From: an uncultured Oscillospiraceae bacterium
Lineage (GTDB): Bacteria; Bacillota; Clostridia; Oscillospirales; Oscillospiraceae
DNA length: 56,440 nt
Direction: 5' to 3'
Assembly: GCA_958423465.1 (NCBI GenBank)
Contig: CATZRD010000011.1
Coordinates: 1 to 56,440 of the forward strand
Shown: piece after piece, positions 17,555 through 26,224 of the stretch
Numbering within the stretch: position 1 is the stretch's first letter
Layout of the letters: the number at the start of each line of letters is the position of its first letter
Notes under the pieces: generated by a model
The model's input: the letters and a program-made list of their open reading frames with translations, nothing else
The model's database searches: none
What the model was told of the DNA's origin: nothing
Program-made: the position numbers and the translations under genes

Positions 17555-18810
17555 CACCGCACCTGCCCGTCGCCGGTGACGATATACTTATAGGTACACA
17601 GCTCCTCCAGCCCCATAGGCCCCCGGGCGTGGAGCTTCTGGGTGGAAATGCCCATTTCGCAGCCCAGACCGAACTCCCCCCCGTCGGTGAACCGGGTGGA
17701 GACGTTCCAGTACACCGCCGCGCTGTCTACCAGAGCGGTGAACCGCTCCCCGGCGGCCCGGTCAGCGGTGACGATGGCGTCGGAGTGACCGGTGGAGTGG
17801 GCGGCGATGTGGGCCACGGCCTCCTCCAGACTGTCCACCACTCCCACCGCCAGAATGTAGTCCAAAAACTCCGTGTCGAAGTCCCGGTCTCCCGCGGGGA
17901 CGCCGGGGATGATCTCCGCCGCCCGGCGGTCCAGCCGCAGCTCCACCGGGACCTCCCCGGCGGCGGCCCGGTCGTCCGTCAGGACCTTTTTCAGCCTGGG
18001 CAGGAACTCCGCCGCGATGGCGCTGTGGACCAGACACACCTCCTCAGCGTTGCACACGCTGGGGCGGCTGGTTTTGGCGTTCTTAACAATACGGAGCGCC
18101 ATTTCCTGATCGGCGGCGGCATCCACATACACATGGCAGATGCCGGTGCCGGTCTCGATGCAGGGCACCAGGGCGTTATCCTTGCAGGCCCGGATCAGCC
18201 CCGCCCCGCCCCGGGGAATCAGCAGGTCCACATAGCCCACGGCGGTCATCAGCTCCCGGGCGCTCTCCCGGCTGGTGTCCTGGACCAGACCGATCAGCTC
18301 CGGCGGCAGGCCCGCCTCCGCCAGTCCCCGGCGGAGGGCCGCCGTGATGGCGCCCGCGGACCGGAACGCCTCCTTCCCGCACCGGAGGACGCAGGCGCTG
18401 CCCGCCTTCAGGGCCAGCGCCGCGGCGTCGGAGGTAACGTTGGGACGGCTCTCGTAGATGATGGCGATGACCCCCATGGGGACCGCCACCCTGCGGATGA
18501 CCACGCCGCTGGGCCGCTCCACCGTCCGCAGCACCCGGCCCACCGGGTCCGGGAGGGCCGCCACCTGCCGCACGCCCTCCGCCATGGCGGCCACCCGGCT
18601 CTCGCTCAGGGCCAGCCGGTCCAGCATGACGGAGCTGATGCGGCCCCGGGCGTCCTCCAGATCCAGGGCGTTGGCCGCCAGAATGGCGGCGGCGTCCCCC
18701 TCCAGGGCCTCCGCCATGGCCAGCAGGGCGGCGTTCTTCCTCTCGCCGGAGGCCCCCGCCAGAGCGGGCCTGGCCGCCCTGGCCTGCACCAAGATCTCAT
18801 GGGTCGTCAT
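17554..18810 (-). CDS. proA: Gamma-glutamyl phosphate reductase
   Basis: This 418-residue aldehyde-dehydrogenase-superfamily enzyme reduces glutamyl-5-phosphate to the semialdehyde with NADPH. Landmarks are VAVPMGVIAIIYESRPNVT, LKAGSACVLRCGKEA, the catalytic cysteine in SRPSVCNAEEV, and GLGCEMGISTQKLHARGPMG at the C terminus. The start at 18810 has AAGGAGG nine bases upstream and overlaps the proB stop by four bases (ATGA). Length and motifs are normal. Confidence 0.97.
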   Translation of the reverse strand: MTTHEILVQARAARPALAGASGERKNAALLAMAEALEGDAAAILAANALDLEDARGRISSVMLDRLALSESRVAAMAEGVRQVAALPDPVGRVLRTVERPSGVVIRRVAVPMGVIAIIYESRPNVTSDAAALALKAGSACVLRCGKEAFRSAGAITAALRRGLAEAGLPPELIGLVQDTSRESARELMTAVGYVDLLIPRGGAGLIRACKDNALVPCIETGTGICHVYVDAAADQEMALRIVKNAKTSRPSVCNAEEVCLVHSAIAAEFLPRLKKVLTDDRAAAGEVPVELRLDRRAAEIIPGVPAGDRDFDTEFLDYILAVGVVDSLEEAVAHIAAHSTGHSDAIVTADRAAGERFTALVDSAAVYWNVSTRFTDGGEFGLGCEMGISTQKLHARGPMGLEELCTYKYIVTGDGQVR

Positions 18811-19586
18811 ACGCGCGCCTCCTTTTTTCCGTAAAACCGGGTGCCCACCGGCTCTCCCGCCGCCAGGCGGTAGAGGTCGCCGGGCCGGGACCCGTTCATA
18901 ATGACCATGTCGCAGCCGGCGGCCATGCACATCCCGGCGGCCCGCAGCTTGGTGACCATGCCGCCGGTGCCCAGGGCGCTGCCCGCGTCCCCGGCCAGGG
19001 CCAGGATCTCCGGCGTCAGCTCCTCCACGGCGGCGATCCGCTCCGCCGCCGGGTCCTTTCGGGGATCGGCGGTGTAAAGCCCGTCGATGTCGCTCATCAG
19101 CGCCAGCAGATCCGCCCCCACGCTCACCGCCACCATGGCTCCCAGGGTGTCGTTGTCCCCCACGGCGATCTCCGCCGTGGCCACGGTGTCGTTCTCGTTG
19201 ATAACGGGCAGCGCCCCCATCTCCAGCAGCCGGAACATGGTATTCTGGAAATTTCGGCGCCGCTGGGGGTCCTCCACATCGCTGCCGGTGAGCAGCACCT
19301 GGGCCACGGTGTGGTGGTATTCGGAGAACAGCTTGTCATAAATATACATCAGCTCGCACTGACCGATGGCGGCCAGCGCCTGCTTGCTGGGGATGTCCCC
19401 GGGCTTTTGGGACAGATTCATCTTCCCCACCCCCATGGCGATGGCGCCGGAGGACACCAGCACCAGCTGGTGCCCCCCGTTCTTCAGGTCGCTCATCACC
19501 TTGCACAGCTCCTCCACCCGCCGGATGTTCAACTTCCCGGTGGCGTGGGTCAGGGTGGAGGTCCCCACCTTGATCACCAGACGCAT
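18807..19586 (-). CDS. proB: Glutamate 5-kinase, short form without PUA domain
   Basis: This 259-residue amino-acid kinase phosphorylates glutamate for proline synthesis. It shows VIKVGTSTLT, LVLVSSGAIAMG, INENDTVA, DNDTLGAMVA, LLALMSDIDGLYT and GTGGMVTKLRAA. It ends after the kinase domain; the E. coli enzyme has 367 residues with a C-terminal PUA domain, absent here. Short forms are known in Firmicutes. The start at 19586 follows AGGAGGAACGGGCC; the upstream extension would run through the promoter. It heads the proline operon. Confidence 0.95.
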   Translation of the reverse strand: MRLVIKVGTSTLTHATGKLNIRRVEELCKVMSDLKNGGHQLVLVSSGAIAMGVGKMNLSQKPGDIPSKQALAAIGQCELMYIYDKLFSEYHHTVAQVLLTGSDVEDPQRRRNFQNTMFRLLEMGALPVINENDTVATAEIAVGDNDTLGAMVAVSVGADLLALMSDIDGLYTADPRKDPAAERIAAVEELTPEILALAGDAGSALGTGGMVTKLRAAGMCMAAGCDMVIMNGSRPGDLYRLAAGEPVGTRFYGKKEARV

Positions 19587-19616
19587 GGCCCGTTCCTCCT
19601 GTCCTTTGTTTGCCCC

Positions 19617-19645
19617 AGTATACCACAGGGACGGGGCCTTGACAA
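19617..19645 (-). promoter_or_regulatory. Promoter of the proline operon
   Basis: On the minus strand TTGTCA (19640-19645) and TATACT (19617-19622) have a 17-bp spacer. The leader is only about 25 nt, leaving no room for an attenuator. Confidence 0.78.
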
Positions 19646-19702
19646 CTAACAATTTAATGTGATAAAGAACACCGCCGGTCCCGCGGGTTTTTCATTTTCC
19701 GC

Positions 19703-19731
19703 TTGACAAGTAAACTTGGCAGTAGTATGCT
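19703..19731 (+). promoter_or_regulatory. Promoter of the DUF6442-XRE pair
   Basis: Perfect TTGACA (19703-19708), 17-bp spacer, TATGCT (19726-19731). The first operator copy overlaps its -35 box and spacer. Confidence 0.75.
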
Positions 19732-19754
19732 CATATTACCAAGTAAACTTGGCA
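19707..19754 (+). promoter_or_regulatory. Two 15-bp operator repeats for the XRE regulator
   Basis: CAAGTAAACTTGGCA occurs at 19707-19721 and again, identical, at 19740-19754. The copies are 33 bp apart, about three helical turns. Each contains the palindrome CAAGT-AA-ACTTG. One copy lies on the -35/spacer, the other just past the -10, so a dimeric XRE protein bound at both would block transcription. This predicts autorepression by the protein encoded at 20110. Confidence 0.7.
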
Positions 19755-19778
19755 ATTCAGCGACTGGGAGGGACGCGC

Positions 19779-20117
19779 GTGGACAGAGACGAGGTACTGG
19801 CCCGGAGCCGGGAGGAGAATCGGGACCGGGATATGGTGGAGCTGGAGGCGCTCCAGCGGGCGGGCGCCGCGGCGTTTCGTATGGGGATGCTGCTGTGCTG
19901 CGCCGTGGCGGCACTCCAGGCGGCGGTAACGGGACGGATCAGCTATGAGAGCTGGACCATCTACTTTGGGATGCAGACGGCTGTGTCCTGCGCGAAGTAC
20001 CGGACGCTGCGCCGGCGGCACGAGCTGCTGACAGCCCTGCTGTACGGGGCTCTGTTCCTGTTTTTCGCCTGCCTGCTGGTCCTGCGGCTCATGGGGAGGG
20101 ACCCGGCCCGTGGATGA
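19779..20117 (+). CDS. DUF6442-like small membrane protein
   Basis: This protein of about 112 residues starts with GTG at 19779 after GGGAGGGA. Its N terminus (VDRDEVLARSREEN...ELEALQRAG) matches the DUF6442 pattern. Three to four hydrophobic segments follow (about 36-53, 62-72, 92-110). Such proteins are regularly paired with a small XRE regulator, as here, where the next gene overlaps by 8 bp. The function is unknown. The in-frame upstream ATG at 19716 lies inside the promoter and is rejected. Confidence 0.72.
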   Translation: MDRDEVLARSREENRDRDMVELEALQRAGAAAFRMGMLLCCAVAALQAAVTGRISYESWTIYFGMQTAVSCAKYRTLRRRHELLTALLYGALFLFFACLLVLRLMGRDPARG

Positions 20118-20316
20118 CTCCCTGGTGCTGAAAAACCGCCTGCGGGAGGTCCGGGGGGAGCGGAGCCTCTCCCAGGAGCAGCTGGCCCGGCTGGTAGGCG
20201 TGTCCCGCAACACCATCAGCTCCATCGAGACCGGCCAGTTCAATCCCACCGCCAAGCTGGCGCTGGTCCTCTGCGTGGCCCTGGACAAGAAATTTGAGGA
20301 GCTGTTCTACTTCTGA
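20110..20316 (+). CDS. Small XRE-family HTH regulator
   Basis: This 68-residue protein is a single helix-turn-helix domain: SLSQEQLARLVGVSRNTISSIETGQFNPT with the characteristic hydrophobic end LDKKFEELFYF. It is of the short YozG/Cro type that often regulates an adjacent membrane protein. It starts with GTG at 20110 and overlaps the DUF6442 gene by 8 bp; the nearby ATG at 20114 is in another frame. The paired repeats at 19707 and 19740 are its likely operators. Confidence 0.9.
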   Translation: MDDSLVLKNRLREVRGERSLSQEQLARLVGVSRNTISSIETGQFNPTAKLALVLCVALDKKFEELFYF

Positions 20317-20366
20317 CGCCCGCCGGCTGGCGAGCGCCGTCTATCAAATATAAGGAGAGCGGACCT

Positions 20367-20999
20367 ATGGCTTTTGACTACAAGAAGGAATATAAGGAAT
20401 TCTACCTGCCCCCCAGAACGCCGGGAATCGTGGAGATCCCGGCCATGAACTTTATCGCCGTCCGGGGCCAGGGGGACCCCAACGAGCCGGACGGCCCGTA
20501 TCAGGACGCGCTGCGCATACTCTACGCCCTGTCCTACACCCTGAAAATGAGCAGCCGGGGCGGCCGCGCCATCCCCGGCTACTTCCCCTATGTGGTGCCG
20601 CCTCTGGAGGGGCTGTGGCGGCAGGCGGGCGCGGAGAGCATCGACTACGCCCGCAAGGCAGACTTTCAGTGGACCGCCATGATCCGCCTGCCGGACTTCG
20701 TCACGGAGGAGGACTTTGCCTGGGCTCTCCGGGAGGCCCGGGAGAAGAAGGGGCTGGATCTGTCCCCGGCGGTGTTTCTCCCCTACCGGGAGGGGCTGTG
20801 CGTCCAGTGTATGCACCTGGGCCCCTATGACGACGAGCCGGCCACCATTGCGGCCATGGACGCCTTCGCCCTGGACCAGGGCTATGTGACGGATCTGGCC
20901 GGGGAGCGGCTCCACCACGAGATCTACCTCAGCGACCCCCGGCGCACCGCGCCGGAGAAGCTGCGCACCGTGGTGCGCCACCCCATCCGGCCCCGGTGA
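20367..20999 (+). CDS. GyrI-like small-molecule-binding protein
   Basis: This 210-residue protein has the GyrI-like (SOUL/BacT effector-binding) layout. It opens with MAFDYKKEYKEFYLPPRTPGIVEIP, contains FIAVRGQGDPN, a central aromatic-rich domain and the closing HHEIYLSDPRRT that marks this cytoplasmic stand-alone family. It presumably binds a hydrophobic or planar ligand. No HTH domain is present. A good ribosome site (AAGGAGAGCGGACC) precedes the ATG. It follows the XRE gene by 50 bp on the same strand; a shared transcript is possible. Confidence 0.85.
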   Translation: MAFDYKKEYKEFYLPPRTPGIVEIPAMNFIAVRGQGDPNEPDGPYQDALRILYALSYTLKMSSRGGRAIPGYFPYVVPPLEGLWRQAGAESIDYARKADFQWTAMIRLPDFVTEEDFAWALREAREKKGLDLSPAVFLPYREGLCVQCMHLGPYDDEPATIAAMDAFALDQGYVTDLAGERLHHEIYLSDPRRTAPEKLRTVVRHPIRPR

Positions 21000-21000
21000 C

Positions 21001-21492
21001 TTACTGGTAAAACCCAGCCTGGGACAGGCGTTCCATGAGCGCAAGCACCCTTTCCGCCGGGGCGTCGGACGGCAGGCAGAAGGAAAAGCCGACCTCCTTT
21101 TCCCCGCAGGCCAGGATGTTCTCCCTCAGCCGTGAGAAGTCCATCCCCGGCAGGTACAGATCCAGCAGATAATCTTCCACCCCGTAGGCCTCGAAGGGCA
21201 CGTCCCCCAGCTCCTCCGGAGACAGCGCCAGGGCGGCGTCCCGGCGCAGCTTCGCTGACACCGTGGTCAGCTCCAGCCCCAGCTCGATGTCCCAGCGGCC
21301 CGGCACGGTGACGACCGGGATGGGGAAATCATCCATCCGGTACTGCCCCGTCTCGTCCTTACTGTAGTGGCCGCTGAACCATCCGCTCTCCGCCGGGAGG
21401 CCCCGCTCCGCCAGGGCGGCGGACAGCGCCCTCATCCGTTCACAGAGGGGGCTGTAGATCTCGTTCAGCGTCTCACGCCGGGTCTTTTCCAT
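21001..21492 (-). CDS. Protein of 163 residues, unknown function
   Basis: This soluble acidic protein has no signal peptide or membrane segment. It has a helical start (residues 1-40), then HYSKDETGQYRMDDFPIPVVTVPGRWDIELGL, suggesting strands with possible ligand-binding residues, and a C-terminal helix. A similar layout occurs in small conserved clostridial proteins of unknown role, but I do not recognise a named domain. It converges with the GyrI-like gene with one base between stops. Codon use resembles the neighbours. Confidence 0.65.
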   Translation of the reverse strand: MEKTRRETLNEIYSPLCERMRALSAALAERGLPAESGWFSGHYSKDETGQYRMDDFPIPVVTVPGRWDIELGLELTTVSAKLRRDAALALSPEELGDVPFEAYGVEDYLLDLYLPGMDFSRLRENILACGEKEVGFSFCLPSDAPAERVLALMERLSQAGFYQ

Positions 21493-21582
21493 AGGCGAAG
21501 CCTCCTTGGCTTTGATAAGAGCAGTTTACTACAGGCAGGGTGGTTTGTCCACAGAAAAGGTTCACACTTCGTTCACAGAAAA

Positions 21583-21609
21583 TTAGCACTCCCGTCACGA
21601 GAGTGCTAA
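21583..21609. promoter_or_regulatory. CIRCE element (HrcA operator)
   Basis: TTAGCACTC (21583-21591), a 9-bp spacer and GAGTGCTAA (21601-21609) match the CIRCE consensus exactly. It lies 9 bp upstream of the clpB -35 box, so HrcA repression of clpB is predicted. Confidence 0.92.
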
Positions 21610-21617
21610 TTTTTCTA

Positions 21618-21646
21618 TTTACATCCGGACAGAACAGGTGTACAAT
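21618..21646 (+). promoter_or_regulatory. Promoter of clpB
   Basis: TTTACA (21618-21623) and TACAAT (21641-21646) are 17 bp apart, downstream of CIRCE. Confidence 0.7.
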
Positions 21647-21718
21647 ACAGCATGAAAAGAAAATGACCTGGTGTGACCGGCGCGATTCGGTCATACTAGA
21701 CCTAAAGGAGTTGAGACC

Positions 21719-24310
21719 ATGAACTTTGATAAATATACCCAGAACGCCCAGGCGGCGGTGGCGGACTGCCAGAGCATCGCCATCGAGAACGGCCAGCAGC
21801 AGCTGGACGGGGAGCACCTGCATCTGGCCCTGCTGCGCCAGCAGGACGGTCTGGTGCCCCGGCTGCTGACCTATATGGGACTGGACGTGGAGACCCTGGC
21901 CCGTCAGGTCCAGGGGGAGATCGACAAGCTGCCCAAGGTGTCCGGCGGCAGCGACCAGCTCTACGCCAGCCGGCGGTTCAGCCAGCTGCTCACCGCCGCG
22001 GAGCGGATCGCCCAGCAGTTCAAGGACGAGTACGTGTCCGTGGAGCACCTGTACCTGGCTCTGGCGGAGGAGTCCGGCACCCCCAGCGCCAAAATTTTCC
22101 GGCAGTACGGCATCGACAAGGAGAAGCTGCTCCAGGCCCTCACCAAGGTCCGGGGCAGCCAGCGGGTCACCAGCCAGAACCCGGAGGAGAGCTACGAGGC
22201 TCTGAGCAAGTACGGCCGGGACCTGGTGGAGATGGCCCGTCAGGGCAAGCTGGACCCGGTGATCGGCCGGGACGCGGAGATCCGCCACACCATCCAGATC
22301 CTCTCCCGCAAGACCAAGAACAACCCGGTGCTCATCGGCGAGCCGGGGGTGGGCAAGACCGCCGTGGTGGAGGGTCTGGCCCAGCGAATCCTCAACGGCG
22401 ACGTGCCCGAGGGGCTGAAGGACAAGACCATCTTCGCCCTGGATATGGGGTCCCTCATTGCCGGGGCCAAGTACCGGGGGGAGTTCGAGGAGCGGCTGAA
22501 GGCCGTGCTCAATGAGGTGGAAAAGAGCGACGGCCGCATCCTGCTCTTCATCGACGAGCTGCACAACATCGTAGGCGCGGGCCGCACCGAGGGCAGCATG
22601 GACGCGGGCAATCTTCTGAAGCCCAAGCTGGCCCGGGGGGAGCTCCACTGCATCGGCGCCACCACCCTGGACGAGTACCGGAAGTATATCGAGAAGGACG
22701 CCGCCCTGGAGCGCCGGTTCCAGAAGGTACTCATCGACCAGCCCACGGTGGAGGACACCATCTCCATCCTCCGTGGCCTGAAGGAGCGGTTCGAGATCCA
22801 CCACGGGGTCCGCATCACCGACAACGCCCTCATCGCCTGCGCCACCCTCTCCGACCGGTATATCACCGACCGGTTTCTGCCGGACAAGGCCATCGACCTC
22901 ATGGACGAGGCCGCCAGCAAGATCCGCATGGAGATCGACAGTATGCCCGCGGAGCTGGACGAGGCAGGGCGAAAGATCATGCAGCTGGAGATCGAGAAGC
23001 AGGCCCTGTCCAAGGAGGACGACAACGGCTCGAAAAACCGGCTGGCCCATATCGACCAGGAGCTGGCGGAGCTGAAGGCCGAAAACGACGCCATGCGGGC
23101 CCAGTGGGCCACGGAGAAGCAGTCCATCGCCGGCATCAAGCGCATCAAGCAGGAGATCGAGGATACGAAGCATCAGATGGAGGAGGCGGAGCGCCAGTAC
23201 GACCTGAACCGGCTGGCCCAGCTGAAATACGGCACCCTCCCCGGTCTGGAGAAGCAGCTGGAGGCCGAGCGCCAGCGGGTGGAGGCCGGTAAGGACCAGC
23301 ACCTTCTGAAGGAGGAGGTCACCGAGGAGGAGATCGCCGAGGTGGTCAGCAAGTGGACCGGCATCCCGGTGAGCAAGCTGGTGGAGAGCGAGAAGGAGAA
23401 GCTGCTGCGCCTGCCGGAGATCCTGCACAAGCGGGTCATCGGCCAGGACGAGGCCGTCACCGCCGTCAGCGAGGCCATCCTCCGGGGCCGGGCGGGCCTG
23501 AAGGAGGAGAACCGGCCCATCGGCTCCTTCATCTTCCTGGGTCCCACCGGCGTGGGCAAGACGGAGCTGGCCAAGGCGCTGGCCCAGTCCCTCTTTGACG
23601 ACGAGCGGAACATGATCCGCATCGACATGTCCGAGTATATGGAGAAGCACGCCGTCTCCCGGCTGGTAGGCGCGCCTCCGGGATATGTGGGCTACGACGA
23701 GGGGGGCCAGCTCACCGAGGCCGTGCGGCGGAAGCCCTACAGCGTGATTCTCTTCGACGAGATCGAAAAGGCCCACCCGGATGTGTTCAATATCCTCCTC
23801 CAGCTGCTGGACGACGGGCGGCTCACCGACAACCAGGGCCGGACGGTGGACTTCAAGAACACCATCGTCATCATGACCAGCAACATCGGCTCCGCCTACC
23901 TGACGGAGAACATCCGGCCCGACGGCTCCATCGATCCCGCGGTAAAGGAGCAGGTCCGGAGCGAACTGAACAAGTACTTCCGGCCGGAGTTCATCAACCG
24001 GGTGGACGATATCGTGGTGTTCTCCCCCCTGACGGAGAGCCAGATCGGCGGCATCATCGACATCGCCATGGGCGGTCTGGTCCGCCGGCTGGAGGACCGG
24101 GACATCACCATCTCCCTGACGGAGGGGGCCAGGTCCTTCATCGCCCGGGCCAGCTATACCCCCGCCTACGGCGCCCGGCCCGTGAAGCGCTACCTCCAGA
24201 AGTATGTGGAGACGGAGCTGGCCTCCATGCTCATCCGGGGTCAGGTCTCCGACGGCCAGCACGTCACCGTGGACGCCGACGGGGAAAAGCTGACCTTCTC
24301 CGTGACGTAA
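21719..24310 (+). CDS. clpB: ATP-dependent disaggregase ClpB
   Basis: This 863-residue Hsp100 chaperone rescues aggregated proteins with DnaK. Domains in order: N domain (1-145), AAA-1 with Walker A GEPGVGKT near 208 and Walker B LLFIDELHN, the coiled-coil M domain (about 400-525) that separates ClpB from ClpC/ClpA, and AAA-2 with GPTGVGKT near 605 and VILFDEIEKAH. The C-terminal domain ends normally. AAAGGAGTTGAGACC precedes the ATG. It is a single gene controlled by a perfect CIRCE, which in many Firmicutes marks groE or dnaK operons. Confidence 0.98.
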   Translation: MNFDKYTQNAQAAVADCQSIAIENGQQQLDGEHLHLALLRQQDGLVPRLLTYMGLDVETLARQVQGEIDKLPKVSGGSDQLYASRRFSQLLTAAERIAQQFKDEYVSVEHLYLALAEESGTPSAKIFRQYGIDKEKLLQALTKVRGSQRVTSQNPEESYEALSKYGRDLVEMARQGKLDPVIGRDAEIRHTIQILSRKTKNNPVLIGEPGVGKTAVVEGLAQRILNGDVPEGLKDKTIFALDMGSLIAGAKYRGEFEERLKAVLNEVEKSDGRILLFIDELHNIVGAGRTEGSMDAGNLLKPKLARGELHCIGATTLDEYRKYIEKDAALERRFQKVLIDQPTVEDTISILRGLKERFEIHHGVRITDNALIACATLSDRYITDRFLPDKAIDLMDEAASKIRMEIDSMPAELDEAGRKIMQLEIEKQALSKEDDNGSKNRLAHIDQELAELKAENDAMRAQWATEKQSIAGIKRIKQEIEDTKHQMEEAERQYDLNRLAQLKYGTLPGLEKQLEAERQRVEAGKDQHLLKEEVTEEEIAEVVSKWTGIPVSKLVESEKEKLLRLPEILHKRVIGQDEAVTAVSEAILRGRAGLKEENRPIGSFIFLGPTGVGKTELAKALAQSLFDDERNMIRIDMSEYMEKHAVSRLVGAPPGYVGYDEGGQLTEAVRRKPYSVILFDEIEKAHPDVFNILLQLLDDGRLTDNQGRTVDFKNTIVIMTSNIGSAYLTENIRPDGSIDPAVKEQVRSELNKYFRPEFINRVDDIVVFSPLTESQIGGIIDIAMGGLVRRLEDRDITISLTEGARSFIARASYTPAYGARPVKRYLQKYVETELASMLIRGQVSDGQHVTVDADGEKLTFSVT

Positions 24311-24325
24311 CGGCGGCATACAACA

Positions 24326-24367
24326 GGGCCGCGGCGCAAACCTCGATCCCGCCGCGGCCCTTCTTTG
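24326..24367. terminator. Terminator between clpB and the MATE gene
   Basis: An 11-bp perfect GC stem (24326-24336 with 24350-24360) is followed by TTCTTTG. The genes converge. Confidence 0.78.
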
Positions 24368-24373
24368 CTTTTT

Positions 24374-25753
24374 CTATGCGGGCAGCCCGCCGCTCTCCTT
24401 CCTGAGCTTTCTGCTGTAGGGCAGGAACAGCGCCAGGGAGACGATGAGCGCCAGCCAGTCCGCCAGAGGCGTGGCCCAGGCCACGCCGCCCAGCCCCGCG
24501 GCCCGGTCCAGAAGGAGCATCAGGGGGATGTCCAGGCTGCCCTTGCGCAGCAGGGACAGCACCAGGGGCTGGGCCTTCTGCTTGGTAGCCTGAAAGACCG
24601 TGATGACCATGAAGTTCACCGCCGTGGAGGGGCAGGTAAAGCAGATCACCCGGAGGAAATCCCTGCCATAGGCCACCGTGGCGGCGTCGTCGATAAAGCA
24701 GCCCGTGATGGGCCCGGCAAAGAGAAACAGCGTCGCCGTGGCCGTACAGGCCATGGCCAGGGTGCAGCCCAGCGTGGTCCGGATGACGCTGGTCATCCGC
24801 TTCCAGCTGCCGGAGGCGTAGTTATAGGCCACCAGGGGCAGCACTCCCTGGGTCATGCCCTGGGCCACGGAAAAGGCGATCATATCGATCTTCTTGGCGA
24901 TGCCCATGCCCGCCATGGCCTCGTTGGAGTAGCCCGTCACCAGCCGGTTCAGCACGCTGTTGGACAGGCACCCCAGCATCATCATGATGAAGCTGGGCAG
25001 GCCCCCCGCCAGCACCTCCCCGGGGATGCCCTCTGAGACGGTGTAGTACCGGGGATGGGGGGTAATGACGGTCTCCCGCCGGGTCCGGTAGAGGAACAGG
25101 AGGAAATAGGCGGCAGCCGCGGCGTTGGAGAGCATGGTAGCCACCGCGGCGCCGGTGATCTCCATGTCCAGCGCGAAGATAAAAACCGGGTCCAGGGCGA
25201 TGTTGAGAATCCCTCCCAGAGCCACGCCGAAGCCCGCCTGTCTGGCGTACCCCTCCGTGCGGATCAGGTGGGCCAGCGCCGCGTTCAGCACCGTGGGCGC
25301 CGCGCCCACAGTGACGGTCCAGAACACATAGCTGGAGCAAAAACCGTAGGTGTCCCCGTCGGCCCCCAGCGTGGGCAGGAGCCAGGGCCTGACCAGACAG
25401 ATCACCATGCCGTAGACCAGGGCGGCGGCCGCCGCCGTCCAGATGCAGAAGGCGGCGGTACGCCTGGCGGTCTCCCGGTCTCCCCGGCCCAGACAGCGGG
25501 CGATCTTGCTTGCCCCGCCGATGCCGAAGAGATTGGCCAGGGCCGTCAGGGCCACGAAGGCCGGCATGGCCACCGTAGCCGCCGCCACCTGGTCCGGGTC
25601 GTTGAGCTGTCCGATAAAGAAGGTGTCCGCCATATTGTAGATGACGGTGATGATCTGGCTGATGACCGTGGGCGCCGCCAGCGCCAGCACCGCCCGGCCC
25701 ACCGGCATATCCCGAAACAGGTAGTCCTTGTTCTCCTCCCGCGTTCCGCTCAT
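24374..25753 (-). CDS. MATE family efflux transporter
   Basis: This 459-residue protein has 12 predicted membrane segments in two similar halves. NorM/DinF-type features include PTVISQIITVIYNMADTFFIGQ in helix 1-2 and GMGIAKKIDMIAFSVAQG after helix 7. It likely exports cationic drugs or dyes with Na+ or H+. A weak but visible GGAGGAG lies ahead of the ATG. It is the third gene of the marR-YjbR-MATE operon, 52 bp after the YjbR gene, so a MarR regulator probably controls its expression. Confidence 0.92.
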   Translation of the reverse strand: MSGTREENKDYLFRDMPVGRAVLALAAPTVISQIITVIYNMADTFFIGQLNDPDQVAAATVAMPAFVALTALANLFGIGGASKIARCLGRGDRETARRTAAFCIWTAAAAALVYGMVICLVRPWLLPTLGADGDTYGFCSSYVFWTVTVGAAPTVLNAALAHLIRTEGYARQAGFGVALGGILNIALDPVFIFALDMEITGAAVATMLSNAAAAAYFLLFLYRTRRETVITPHPRYYTVSEGIPGEVLAGGLPSFIMMMLGCLSNSVLNRLVTGYSNEAMAGMGIAKKIDMIAFSVAQGMTQGVLPLVAYNYASGSWKRMTSVIRTTLGCTLAMACTATATLFLFAGPITGCFIDDAATVAYGRDFLRVICFTCPSTAVNFMVITVFQATKQKAQPLVLSLLRKGSLDIPLMLLLDRAAGLGGVAWATPLADWLALIVSLALFLPYSRKLRKESGGLPA

Positions 25754-25805
25754 GCTCTGAAATTCTCCTCCCGTTTCCCTTCACACACAGCCGCGGCCCT
25801 CCCGC

Positions 25806-26186
25806 TCAGTCCCGCCGGGGGGCCTTTCGTCTCTTAGCTGTCAGGTCGTAGCTCATATCCACCAGCCACCTGATCTTCTCCTCGCTGACGCTGCCGTCCA
25901 GGGCCGCGGTGAGCCAGCGCTCCTTGCTCATATGGTAGGCGGGAAAGATCCCCCGCTCCTCCCGGAGGGAGCCCATCAAGCGCGGGTCGCATTTGACATT
26001 CAGCACATCTATGGGCTCCTTTTCCGGCAGACCCAGTTTGTCCTTTGTGATATTCATTACAAGGGCGAACCATTTCCCTCCGTCTCTGTGGCGGAACACC
26101 ATGTAGCCGGGGTACCGGTCCCAGGGGTATTCCGGCTCCGCCCCGTAGGTCTCCGCGATATACTGCCGCAGCCGCTCCCGATCCAT
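25806..26186 (-). CDS. MmcQ/YjbR family protein
   Basis: This 126-residue protein has a double-wing YjbR fold: EYPWDRYPGYMVFRHRDGGKWFALVMNI, then NVKCDPRLMGSLREERGIFPAYHM and the ending SYDLTAKRRK. Called DNA-binding by fold, its role is not established. GAAGGAGG precedes the ATG at 26186. It lies 38 bp after marR and 52 bp before the MATE gene. YjbR genes often accompany regulators, which fits. Confidence 0.9.
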   Translation of the reverse strand: MDRERLRQYIAETYGAEPEYPWDRYPGYMVFRHRDGGKWFALVMNITKDKLGLPEKEPIDVLNVKCDPRLMGSLREERGIFPAYHMSKERWLTAALDGSVSEEKIRWLVDMSYDLTAKRRKAPRRD

Positions 26187-26224
26187 TGCGCGCGCCTCCT
26201 TCGTTCTCTCCTCATCACCGGCCG

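Noticed and set aside
21473..24319. Long open frame antisense to clpB (948 codons)
   Set aside because: It lies opposite a certain gene. In this GC-rich genome the antisense frames have few stop codons, and the product is low-complexity His/Leu/Gly-rich without a domain or ribosome site.
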